Shown piece after piece: positions 1 to 5,972 of a stretch of DNA of 17,276 bases. A program made the translations under genes and the position numbers. A model generated the notes under the pieces. That model searched no databases, was not told the origin of the DNA, and saw only the letters and a program-made list of their open reading frames with translations. Origin of the DNA: JAWXBT01 sp964523015 (GTDB taxonomy: Bacteria > Bdellovibrionota_C > UBA2361 > J135); contig CAZFXN010000058.1 of NCBI GenBank assembly GCA_964523015.1, positions 1-17,276 of the forward strand, read 5' to 3'. How positions within the stretch are numbered: the first letter of the stretch is position 1; each line of letters begins with the position of its first letter.

Positions 1-2
1 GC

Positions 3-131
3 TTTAGATCCGAGGCACGCAGTGCTATTGCTGATTACATTGAAAACTTTTACAATACCTTTAGAACTCATTCTTCTATCGGTTATTGTAGCCCCTGTGA
101 CTTTGAAGACAAATTCAAGGTCGCAGCTTAG
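3..131 (+). CDS. IS3-family transposase, C-terminal end (partial)
   Basis: The reading frame is open from the window edge to a TAG at 129-131 and gives 42 residues of the C-terminus of an IS3-family OrfB transposase (DDE/rve integrase fold). The visible segment has the hallmark end of this family: an ARSAIADYIE stretch, FYNTFRTHSSIGY and then SPCDFE. It carries the final helix after the catalytic Glu, which lies outside the window. The protein cuts and joins the ends of its element. It is followed directly by an IS3-type terminal inverted repeat on the same side, as expected for the right end of such an element. The call rests on recognised motifs in a short fragment, so the exact IS cannot be named. 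Confidence 0.85.
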   Translation, partial: FRSEARSAIADYIENFYNTFRTHSSIGYCSPCDFEDKFKVAA

Positions 132-165
132 TGGAATAAGTGTCCACTAAAGTGGGGGAAGATCA
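127..165 (+). mobile_element. Right terminal inverted repeat of an IS3-family element
   Basis: Read from the outside inwards on the - strand, the end begins TGATCTTCCCCCAC, then TTTAGTGGACAC. This is the same plan as the IS3-subgroup ends as I remember them (TGATCTTACCC, then AGTGGACAC). It lies just downstream of the transposase stop. I place the outer boundary at 165. The left end and any target-site duplication lie outside the window, so the duplication cannot be checked. Confidence 0.75.
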
Positions 166-662
166 ATCTGCCTCGACAACACGGAGTTGCTCTGCAAGTT
201 CGGGCTTTAACCCGACCATCTGTTGATAGAGAGCCTCGCCTTGTTCATGAGAGATTACTCGACCTCTCGGTAGAGTAACTCCCAATGATGCAGCAAATTC
301 TCTCAGACACTTCGGTATGGTATTGCAGTATCCAGATTCACGATTTGGTTGTTCACCAGATCGGGGACCACGAAAATGCAACTCCATCTTGCCAGTTTTG
401 TGAAATGCATCTGCAGTATGAACGATAATGCCGCCTTTAGGCCAGCATCAGGTTCAAAGTCGCAGTGATCTTCACATCCAAATAGAGCAACGTCGTATTT
501 AGTTCTAGTTGCTCGAACTACGCTGACTGCAAGAAGCCAGTCTTCGCTGCAGAACCGAAAAGGAGTCCATCCTCGTCCGGTTCCCTTCTTAAGTTCTCCT
601 TGAAAGTTGGCCACGTAATCGTCATACCAATCCATCACCATTTCGTTGGTGACCTTAGGCAT
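163..662 (-). pseudogene. Hypothetical gene, frameshifted and cut short by the IS3 end
   Basis: Two overlapping reading frames form one broken gene. The first starts at 662 (MPKVTNEMVMDWYDDY) and carries a plausible protein up to a segment reading CEDHCDFEPDAG. The sensible continuation (KGGIIVHTADAFHKTGK, then RGPRSGEQPN and VTLPRGRVISHEQGEAL) lies in a second frame that runs to 163. The switch falls between about 431 and 452. One missing base there, probably a G near GGCCTAAAGGCGG, would restore the frame. No classical slippery heptamer is visible, so decay or a sequencing error is likelier than programmed frameshifting. The stop codon TGA at 163-165 is formed by the outer three bases of the IS, so the true C-terminus has been lost. 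I do not recognise the family. Confidence 0.6.
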
Positions 663-872
663 GTTTCTTCACCATCTACCTTTCTAAGTTGTCAAAGAAT
701 TCTTTGGAGTAATTTCGGTTGAAATTGACACCTCCAAGAAAGGGTGGAGATTACCATAGTTGTATTATGACAAAAAGTGGCTTGGGGGATAAAATAGGGC
801 GGTTATTGGTTAATTGGTGGTAGTTAGTTATCTGTTATATAAGTTTAGGGATTAACTTATCCCCAGATAACC

Positions 873-1520
873 ATGCAAGATTTTGATAAAGAGCGGCTGG
901 CAATGGTTGAGGCGATCAAAGAACCAGCCCGTATAAAAGACAAACGCGTTATTTCAGCCTTAAAAAAAGTGCCGCGTCACCTGTTTGTGCCAGAAAGGGA
1001 AATTTTACGCGCATATGAATGCTCTACATTGCCTGGCGATGGCAGTTATGAATTTTGGTCAGTTTCAGATCCAGCCTGCGTGGCCTTTATGTGCCAGTCA
1101 TTGAACCTTAAAGGCCAGGAAAATGTATTAGATGTTGGTGGTGGTAGTGGATATCATGCAGCAATTCTAGGCCAACTTGTCAGAAAAGTTACCTCCATTG
1201 AACGAATATCCTCGTTGGTTGAGCGAGCCTCTAAGGTATGTACTGAGCTAAATTATAAGAATATTGAGTTTAAAATAGGGGATGCTCATAATGGATATAA
1301 AGAGGCAGCACCCTATGACGCAATAAATATTGCATGCTCTACTCCAAGTATTCCTAAAGAGCTTCTTAATCAATTAGCCCCAAATGGAAGGATAATTATT
1401 CCTTTAGAAAATAAAGATGGATGCAATCTTGTACTAATCAGAAAATTAATGGACCGCACTATTAAATCAACTATCCTAAGTAAGGCATCATTTGTGCCTA
1501 TGAGATCAGGGACTGCATAG
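873..1520 (+). CDS. pcm: Protein-L-isoaspartate O-methyltransferase
   Basis: A cytosolic repair enzyme that uses S-adenosylmethionine to methylate isoaspartyl residues of aged proteins. At 215 residues it has the usual family length. Motifs in order: the N-terminal RHLFVP (35-40), the SAM-binding glycine loop VLDVGGGSGYHAA (85-97), IGDAHNGY (135-142), then the PYDAINIACSTPSIP and LAPNGRIIIP strand pattern (147-177), ending in FVPMRSG. The conserved S/T-x-S-Q-P-Y segment ahead of the SAM loop is divergent here (SVSDPACVA, 63-71), so substrate handling may differ. The ATG at 873 lacks a clear Shine-Dalgarno sequence but is the natural start by length. It converges with purM with a 2-base gap between the two stops. 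Confidence 0.9.
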   Translation: MQDFDKERLAMVEAIKEPARIKDKRVISALKKVPRHLFVPEREILRAYECSTLPGDGSYEFWSVSDPACVAFMCQSLNLKGQENVLDVGGGSGYHAAILGQLVRKVTSIERISSLVERASKVCTELNYKNIEFKIGDAHNGYKEAAPYDAINIACSTPSIPKELLNQLAPNGRIIIPLENKDGCNLVLIRKLMDRTIKSTILSKASFVPMRSGTA

Positions 1521-1522
1521 AG

Positions 1523-2725
1523 CTACCCTTGATACTCAAAACACCCCTTATCGGAGGTGATTTTTAAAGTATTAGCATCGCCGCTTTCAAATTTTTTATT
1601 TCCTTGAGCCTTTTCAACCCGACCGATAATTCTACTTTCAACGTTGAAAGTAGCAGCGATCTTTTTAATGGCATCATAATTACTTTCTGGGGAGATTATC
1701 TCAATTCTGTGCCCCATGTTAAAAACTGAATACATCTCATCCCACGGGACATTAAGGGATTCTTGAATCATTTTAAAAATTGGTGGGCATGGAAAAAGGG
1801 TGTCTTTTATATATGAAACGCCTTTGCCGAAGCGAAGGATCTTAGTTTGGCCACCACCAGTACAGTTAATGATGCCGTGAATTTCATTGACTGAAACAGT
1901 TTTAAAAATTTCAAAAAGTATCGGTGCATAAGTCCTAGTAGGGGAGAGTAGAGCCTCGACTAAAGATTGACCACCCAATTCAGAGGGTTTCGCCATTAGA
2001 TCGAGCTTGCCATTATAGGCATCAGATAATTTAATATTTGGGTCTAAAATTTCTGGATATTTTTCCGGATATTTTTTAGCGATCAGGGCGTGACGAGCTA
2101 AAGTATACCCGTTACTTGAAAGACTTGAGTTAGGGGATTTTTCATAGCTTGCTTGACCAGTGTTGGATAAGCCAATAATTACATCTCCAGGGACAATTTG
2201 ATCCGTTGAGATAGTTCTATCTCTCTTCACTCTTCCAAAAAGTGTTGAATCGATAATTATAGTTCTTACTAAATCTCCAACATCCGCTGTTTCTCCACCA
2301 CAAAGATTTACAGTAATGCCATATGTAGCCAGCAAGCTTACGACTTCACGATACCCTTCAATGACCTCTTTGATCGCGGTATCAGGAATAACAAGTTTAT
2401 TACGTCCAATAGTATTAGATAGGGATAGCGCTTCAACCGGCCCAGTGCAGAGAACATCATCAAGGTTCATGATCAAAGAATCATAGGCAAGCGATCTAAA
2501 CCAACTTGGATCGTTCGTCTCTTTAAATGCCAGGTAAGCAACTATTGATTTAGTCCCAGCACCATCAGCATGTAAGAATGAATAGTATTCTTTATCCCCA
2601 CCGACATCTTCCATCAGCTCGATAAAATACGAAGGTTTTTTTGAACCAATTGCATTAAGCACCCCCTCTTTTGATGAGGAGGCACCAAGAGCTTTATAGA
2701 TTGAGGACTCTGACCCTTTTGACAT
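1523..2725 (-). CDS. purM: Phosphoribosylformylglycinamidine cyclo-ligase (AIR synthase), Bacteroidota-like type
   Basis: Catalyses the ATP-dependent ring closure of FGAM to aminoimidazole ribonucleotide, the fifth step of purine synthesis. At 400 residues it is longer than the E. coli type (about 345). It follows the divergent version familiar from Bacteroidota: HADGAGTKS (52-60), the DSLIMNLDD segment (82-90), SNTIGRNK (103-110), GGETADVGDLVRT (143-155), SNGYTLAR (204-211), SPTRTYAP, CTGGGQTK, FPCPPIFKMIQE and FNMGHRIEI. These are the nucleotide and phosphate loops of the AIR-synthase fold. It lies 53 bases downstream of the cytochrome c gene on the same strand, and that gap is filled by a tandem repeat. 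The ribosome-binding site is weak (TAGAG next to the ATG). Family is secure; the taxonomic flavour is from memory of homologues. Confidence 0.9.
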   Translation of the reverse strand: MSKGSESSIYKALGASSSKEGVLNAIGSKKPSYFIELMEDVGGDKEYYSFLHADGAGTKSIVAYLAFKETNDPSWFRSLAYDSLIMNLDDVLCTGPVEALSLSNTIGRNKLVIPDTAIKEVIEGYREVVSLLATYGITVNLCGGETADVGDLVRTIIIDSTLFGRVKRDRTISTDQIVPGDVIIGLSNTGQASYEKSPNSSLSSNGYTLARHALIAKKYPEKYPEILDPNIKLSDAYNGKLDLMAKPSELGGQSLVEALLSPTRTYAPILFEIFKTVSVNEIHGIINCTGGGQTKILRFGKGVSYIKDTLFPCPPIFKMIQESLNVPWDEMYSVFNMGHRIEIISPESNYDAIKKIAATFNVESRIIGRVEKAQGNKKFESGDANTLKITSDKGCFEYQG

Positions 2726-2742
2726 CTCTATTTTTGTAGTCT

Positions 2743-2790
2743 GCTTTTTAAGGCTACTTTTTAGGCTACTTTTTAAGGCTACTTTTTAAG
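2743..2790 (-). repeat. 13-bp tandem repeat containing the cytochrome c stop codon
   Basis: On the + strand two perfect 13-bp units, GCTACTTTTTAAG (2765-2777 and 2778-2790), follow a 12-bp unit missing one A (2753-2764) and a partial unit (2743-2752). On the coding (-) strand each unit reads CTTAAAAAGTAGC, which is the last codons of the cytochrome gene (Leu-Lys-Lys-stop). The gene end has therefore been duplicated into the spacer before purM. Confidence 0.9.
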
Positions 2791-3129
2791 GCTGTGGACA
2801 AAAGCTATAACATTATCAATATCAGCATCACTCAATTGAGCTTGTGCTGGCATAAGTGGACTTAATCCAACTGCCATACCACCTTTCTTTAATAAATCTT
2901 TCATCTTGGCATCATCAGTTGCGTATTTAAAAGCTCCGTCTTTTAAATTCCTTGGTTTCTGTTCAGCTGGAAGTGCCGCCGCTACTGGACCATCTCCTGC
3001 TCCCTCCTGTCCATGACAGCTGGCGCAAAGGGTTCCAAATAACTCTTTTCCTTTTGCCGCATCGGCTGCCCAGGTAGTGTTTGTAATAGAGAGTAATCCG
3101 ATAAATAGATATATAAAAACACGGTTCAT
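2779..3129 (-). CDS. Small periplasmic c-type cytochrome (class I, cytochrome c5/c553-like)
   Basis: A 116-residue electron carrier. Residues 1-21 are a Sec signal peptide (hydrophobic core FIYLFIGLLSI, cleavage after TWA), giving a mature protein of about 95 residues. The single heme site is CASCH (35-39), with covalent Cys35 and Cys38 and the His39 axial ligand. Met93 in SPLMPAQ is the likely second ligand, and DIDNVIAFVHSLKK forms the usual C-terminal helix. A GGAG lies 8 bases before the ATG. It is the upstream partner of purM on the same strand. Its redox partners cannot be told from this window. The last codons and stop lie inside a tandem repeat, so the exact C-terminus may vary between strains. 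Confidence 0.92.
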   Translation of the reverse strand: MNRVFIYLFIGLLSITNTTWAADAAKGKELFGTLCASCHGQEGAGDGPVAAALPAEQKPRNLKDGAFKYATDDAKMKDLLKKGGMAVGLSPLMPAQAQLSDADIDNVIAFVHSLKK

Positions 3130-3287
3130 ATGAAATTCTCCAAATGAATTGAAACTATTAAAAACTTAAGTAATCCAATTCCATACTATAATTCTTAAGA
3201 ACACTACCTAGCAAGGGCTGAGGCAGCTAATTCCTTGAACTTAGGAGAATATTTTTGTTAGAGTGCCGTATATCAAGGACGAGAGAT

Positions 3288-3339
3288 TAAGTAGCGAAAG
3301 TAAGTAGCGAAAGTAAGCGAAGAAAATAAGCGGAGTAAG
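3288..3339 (+). repeat. Four degenerate 13-bp tandem units carrying a ribosome-binding site
   Basis: The leader of the small membrane-protein gene is four consecutive 13-bp units: TAAGTAGCGAAAG (3288-3300), the same again (3301-3313), TAAGCGAAGAAAA (3314-3326) and TAAGCGGAGTAAG (3327-3339). The first two are identical and the last two have drifted. The last unit supplies CGGAG (3331-3335), nine bases before the ATG at 3345, so the ribosome-binding site appears to have arisen within the repeat. Confidence 0.8.
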
Positions 3340-3344
3340 TAAGC

Positions 3345-3689
3345 ATGGACCCGATTTCCAAAATTAGAGAGAAAAGTCGCGAGCAGTGGTTTGAACTTTT
3401 AAAATGTTACGTCGATGATATCCGAATATGGATTGAGGATAATGGCGTTAAGGCATCAGCGCTCGCCCTTGTCTTTGGAATGGTCATAATTCTATTTTTT
3501 AAAGTTATTGTTTTTATTTCAGTCATGGCCATATTGGTTGCGTTTTTTGTATGGAGCGTAGCAATGCCTGAGAGTGAGGTTGGAAAGCATCCAAGTACGT
3601 CTTCTACTAATGGGCACGAAAAAGTGAATAGTAAAGATGAGAGGAAAGAAGAGAGTAAAAAAGATAACAACGATAAGACTACTCATTAG
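3345..3689 (+). CDS. Small membrane protein with a charged C-terminal tail, function unknown
   Basis: I do not recognise this 114-residue protein. An amphipathic, charged N-terminus (1-36) is followed by a hydrophobic stretch at 37-75 long enough for one long or two closely spaced membrane spans. The break between them is the lone Lys at 53 (ALALVFGMVIILFFKVIVF). The tail (76-114) is almost wholly polar and rich in Lys, Glu, Asp, Ser and Asn, so it is probably disordered. A CGGAG lies nine bases before the ATG. It is 39 bases upstream of tlyA on the same strand and probably co-transcribed. It is divergent from the cytochrome gene across a 215-base spacer that must hold both promoters, but I could not place convincing -35/-10 boxes there. 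Confidence 0.75.
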   Translation: MDPISKIREKSREQWFELLKCYVDDIRIWIEDNGVKASALALVFGMVIILFFKVIVFISVMAILVAFFVWSVAMPESEVGKHPSTSSTNGHEKVNSKDERKEESKKDNNDKTTH

Positions 3690-3728
3690 TTGGCCTGCCT
3701 AGACTAAAGTATTTTTCAAAGTAATTTT

Positions 3729-4472
3729 GTGGCTAAATATCGGCTAGATGAACTCTTAGTAAAATTAGATCTAGCGACCGATCCTAAGCATGCCCAAAAG
3801 TTAATTTTAGCTGGTGAAGTTTTTGTTAACGAGGAGCGTACTGCTAAAGCTGGGTCACTAATTGATGAAAATGCAACGATTAGGCTCTTAAAGAAAAGCC
3901 AGTACGTAAGCCGGGCGGGTGAAAAATTAAAAGGGGCGATTGATTTTTTCGAGTTAGATCTCAGCAATATTATCGCTGTTGATCTAGGCGCATCAACAGG
4001 TGGATTCACTGATTGTTTATTAAAAGAGGGCGCAGCAAAAGTATATGCAGTCGATGTAGGTAAGAATGAATTAGCCTGGAATTTAAGAAAAGATGAGCGA
4101 GTAGTTAATTTATCAGGGGTCAACGCCAGATCTATTGATCAGATTCCATCTGAAACATTTGCCGAGAAGCCCACATTTGCCACCATTGATTTAAGTTTTA
4201 TCTCATCTACTTTAGTTCTCTCTTCTCTGAAAGAGATTTTAAGTAGGCCAGCTAATATTTTACTTTTAGTAAAGCCACAGTTTGAATTGCCTAAAGATCA
4301 AATTAGTCCTGGAGGTGTAGTTAATGATCCTTCATTACATGCTATCGCTTGCTCCTCAGTCAGTGAGTTTGCAATCAACAAAGGGTATAATCACAAAGGA
4401 ACTTATACTTCGCCGGTAAGAGGGTTAAAGAAAGGGAATCAGGAATATTTTCTATATCTAACTCTGGTCTAA
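3729..4472 (+). CDS. tlyA: TlyA-family rRNA 2'-O-methyltransferase (S4 + FtsJ domains)
   Basis: Predicted to methylate ribose 2'-OH groups of 16S/23S rRNA, the activity that lets capreomycin bind in mycobacteria; family members are often labelled hemolysins. Residues 1-60 form an S4 RNA-binding domain (RLDELLVKLDL, then VFVNEERTAKAGS). SRAGEKL (61-67) links to the Rossmann methyltransferase, with the SAM loop DLGASTGGFTDCLL (85-98). The expected K-D-K-E catalytic set is present at Lys66, Asp154 (IDLSFIS), Lys182 (VKPQFE) and Glu239 (GNQEYFL), close to the positions in Mycobacterium TlyA. The start is GTG at 3729, giving the usual MAKYRLDELL beginning; no strong ribosome-binding site is visible. 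Length (247) is normal. Confidence 0.93.
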   Translation: MAKYRLDELLVKLDLATDPKHAQKLILAGEVFVNEERTAKAGSLIDENATIRLLKKSQYVSRAGEKLKGAIDFFELDLSNIIAVDLGASTGGFTDCLLKEGAAKVYAVDVGKNELAWNLRKDERVVNLSGVNARSIDQIPSETFAEKPTFATIDLSFISSTLVLSSLKEILSRPANILLLVKPQFELPKDQISPGGVVNDPSLHAIACSSVSEFAINKGYNHKGTYTSPVRGLKKGNQEYFLYLTLV

Positions 4473-4504
4473 CTTAAAATGTCACATAACATCAATCGCT
4501 TAAA

Positions 4505-4536
4505 AGGGCTATATTTTGAGCCCCTCTTCTCTGTTT
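4505..4536 (+). terminator. Possible weak terminator after tlyA
   Basis: A 5-bp GC-rich stem, GGGCT (4506-4510) with AGCCC (4519-4523), and an 8-base loop is followed by the pyrimidine-rich run CCTCTTCTCTGTTT rather than a clean U tract. It lies about 35 bases past the tlyA stop. The position fits a terminator but the sequence is poor. Confidence 0.35.
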
Positions 4537-4624
4537 GGGAATGCATCTAAATTTAATCAGCACTACGTAAGATTTTTTCGCAGACCCTACAGATTTATAA
4601 AGATAATGACGATTATATCATTGT

Positions 4625-4709
4625 ATACCAAAGCATAGCAGGTTTTGCTGGTTTCTAGACAAGCCTTCGGCTTGGCAGAATTTCGAATAACGCTTTGGTA
4701 TTTTTTGTT
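4625..4709 (+). ncRNA. Nested hairpin element ending in a T-tract (terminator, attenuator or small RNA)
   Basis: A perfect 10-bp outer stem, ATACCAAAGC (4625-4634) with GCTTTGGTAT (4692-4701), encloses a second hairpin. Its inner arm is CAAGCC (4660-4665) with GGCTTG (4669-4674) around a TTC loop, extended by TTCT (4653-4656) with AGAA (4677-4680). A small third arm, AGCA with TGCT (4637-4649), would make this a junction. The 3' arm runs straight into TTTTTTGTTT, as in an intrinsic terminator reading on the + strand. It could end tlyA transcription late, attenuate the gene at 4752, or be a small structured RNA. I recognise no known RNA family, and no tRNA features are present. Confidence 0.5.
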
Positions 4710-4711
4710 TG

Positions 4712-4753
4712 GCTCAATTCCTGACGAAATTGAGCTGTAGGTTATTAGGTTAT
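4712..4753 (+). promoter_or_regulatory. Second leader hairpin and repeated TAGGTTAT ahead of the gene at 4752
   Basis: GCTCAATT (4712-4719) pairs perfectly with AATTGAGC (4728-4735), an 8-bp stem with an 8-base loop that closes three bases before the first of two TAGGTTAT copies (from 4738 and 4746). The second copy supplies the AGG and the ATG of the gene. With the larger hairpin just upstream, the layout resembles a leader with a terminator-like and a ribosome-site-proximal structure. No ligand class is recognisable. Confidence 0.4.
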
Positions 4754-5150
4754 GGAATCGACAATAATAGGTTATCCATACATTACAATCGCTGAAGATC
4801 TTGATGGCGCCGGTTTATGTTGGCGCCCTGAGGTAGGCGACGAAGTTTCTCATCGCGATAATCTATCTAGCATCTCAATTCTAGTTGATCCTGATGGAAT
4901 GTCTCCAAAAGAATTACGTCAAACATATCTTTGGCTTCCCACTGTTGAACAACTTGTTTCCCAAATTGAAGCAAGGCAAGCGATCCTTTTCCATGCTGGG
5001 TTAGAGATGACCACTGGACTTATGGCTTACAAGACAGTCGTTCAAGCACAAACTGGATTGATTGAAAGTGTTGGAGAATCATTAAGAGTCTCAGTTGGTC
5101 TTGCCCTACGAGATCTTTTATACAGAGAGCGCAGAACTACGCTTCATTAG
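4752..5150 (+). CDS. Hypothetical protein, 132 residues
   Basis: I do not recognise this protein. It has no signal peptide or membrane span. The N-terminal part (YPYITIAEDLDGAGLCWRPEVGDEV) looks like beta strands with acidic loops, the middle has DPDGMSPKELRQTYLWLPTVEQLVSQIEAR, and the rest is mostly predicted helix with an Arg-rich end (LRDLLYRERRTTLH). It reads like a small soluble cytosolic protein. The ATG at 4752 has an AGG close upstream and lies behind two leader hairpins, so it probably has its own regulation. Its stop is followed by a 10-bp degenerate tandem repeat. It converges with dedA. The reading frame is continuous with sensible composition, so it is probably real. Confidence 0.65.
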   Translation: MESTIIGYPYITIAEDLDGAGLCWRPEVGDEVSHRDNLSSISILVDPDGMSPKELRQTYLWLPTVEQLVSQIEARQAILFHAGLEMTTGLMAYKTVVQAQTGLIESVGESLRVSVGLALRDLLYRERRTTLH

Positions 5151-5174
5151 TAGGCATTAATAAGCACTAATAGG
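5145..5174 (+). repeat. 10-bp degenerate tandem repeat starting at a stop codon
   Basis: Three 10-bp units run CATTAGTAGG (5145-5154), CATTAATAAG (5155-5164) and CACTAATAGG (5165-5174). The first begins with the last sense codon (His) and contains the TAG stop of the upstream + strand gene; the others are drifted copies. It lies in the 46-base gap between convergent genes. Confidence 0.65.
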
Positions 5175-5180
5175 TCTGCC

Positions 5181-5210
5181 ACTAAATATTACTGTACTAA
5201 ACATTACTAT
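5181..5210 (-). repeat. 15-bp tandem duplication covering the dedA stop codon
   Basis: Units at 5181-5195 (ACTAAATATTACTGT) and 5196-5210 (ACTAAACATTACTAT) differ at two positions. On the coding strand both read as the end of dedA: AGTAATGTTTAG (Ser-Asn-Val-stop), then, beyond it, AGTAATATTTAG. Confidence 0.75.
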
Positions 5211-5904
5211 CTTCTGTTGTCTCTTCAGTTGTTTTTTCTGGATTTTCAGTAGCCGGATATTCTGCGGCGTTACTATTCTCTTTTATTTGCCCTTTGTTTC
5301 GAGCAGTTTGACGCTTTCTTCTTTTAATAAATAATAGATAAATAATAACGACTGCAGGAAATGCCAATAGGAGGGCCCACAGCTTAGCCTCGTCCATAAA
5401 ACTTACAAGGGTATCGTACTGTTCAGAAAATGTATAACCTAACCAGATCATAAGTGGCACACTGATCAGAGCTGCTAAAGAATCAGCTATAATAAATCTA
5501 ACCCAACTCATCCTTACAGCCCCACAAACAAGGAACGTTACAGTTCTAAGATAGAAAAGATGCCTAGCGATAAAGATCATCCACAGACTCCGTCTCTCTA
5601 AACGTAAACGGAGATGTTTAACTCGGCGGGGCCCAATTCTTTTTTTAAACCACGGCTTTTCAAATAGAGCAGGTCCAAGTCTACGACCGATGGAAAAAAT
5701 AAGGAGATCTCCAAAGAGAACACCGGCATAGCATACGGCAATGGTAGTAGTTACTTTTACATTACCACTATGTGCAACTATGCCACCAAATATAAGTGGT
5801 AGATCCTCAGGTATGGGGAATCCGATCGCTCCTAATATGAGAAGTCCAAATAGAATTCCGTGAATTAGTGCTGGGTTATCAAGCCCAAGAAACCATTCGC
5901 TCAT
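5197..5904 (-). CDS. DedA-family inner-membrane protein
   Basis: A 235-residue polytopic membrane protein of the DedA/SNARE-associated (VTT) family. Members act as lipid transporters, with undecaprenyl-phosphate or phosphatidylethanolamine recycling shown for some. The family signature near the N-terminus is present: IGFPIPEDLPLIFGG (27-41) with the acidic Glu33-Asp34, then GDLLIFSIGRRLG (65-77). The re-entrant segment RSLWMIFIARHLFYLRTVTFLVCG (105-128) keeps Arg114 and Arg120. The usual proline between the two arginines is absent (HLFYLR), a minor divergence. Further spans lie at about 133-158 and 175-193. The tail (194-235) is basic and then very Glu/Thr/Asn-rich, longer than in typical members, and cytosolic by the positive-inside rule. 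The C-terminal codons lie inside a tandem duplication. Confidence 0.88.
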   Translation of the reverse strand: MSEWFLGLDNPALIHGILFGLLILGAIGFPIPEDLPLIFGGIVAHSGNVKVTTTIAVCYAGVLFGDLLIFSIGRRLGPALFEKPWFKKRIGPRRVKHLRLRLERRSLWMIFIARHLFYLRTVTFLVCGAVRMSWVRFIIADSLAALISVPLMIWLGYTFSEQYDTLVSFMDEAKLWALLLAFPAVVIIYLLFIKRRKRQTARNKGQIKENSNAAEYPATENPEKTTEETTEDSNV

Positions 5905-5972
5905 TCATTAAATATCGAACAATTCTTAGTGGGAAGCAATCTTGAATGGTATTTATTAATTGTATGTAATTA

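Noticed and set aside
431..452. Programmed -1 frameshift joining the two halves of the broken gene
   Set aside because: There is no X-XXY-YYZ slippery heptamer and no evident downstream hairpin. A lost base in a decaying, IS-truncated gene is simpler.
725..768. Promoter for pcm with TTGACA at 725-730 and TATTAT at 763-768
   Set aside because: The boxes are 32 bases apart, and at the normal 17-base spacing there is no acceptable -10 hexamer.
2743..2790. A CRISPR-like or integron-like repeat array
   Set aside because: The units are contiguous, only 12-13 bp, have no spacers, and copy the end of the adjacent gene.
3407..3670. An 87-residue open frame on the - strand opposite the small membrane-protein gene
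   Set aside because: It is the antisense shadow of a gene with a ribosome-binding site and sensible membrane topology; its Ser/Leu-rich composition comes from the complement of the charged tail.
4625..4701. A miniature inverted-repeat transposable element bounded by the 10-bp inverted repeat
   Set aside because: No flanking target duplication is visible, no second copy occurs in the window, and the 3' arm runs into a T tract as in a terminator. An RNA structure explains it better.
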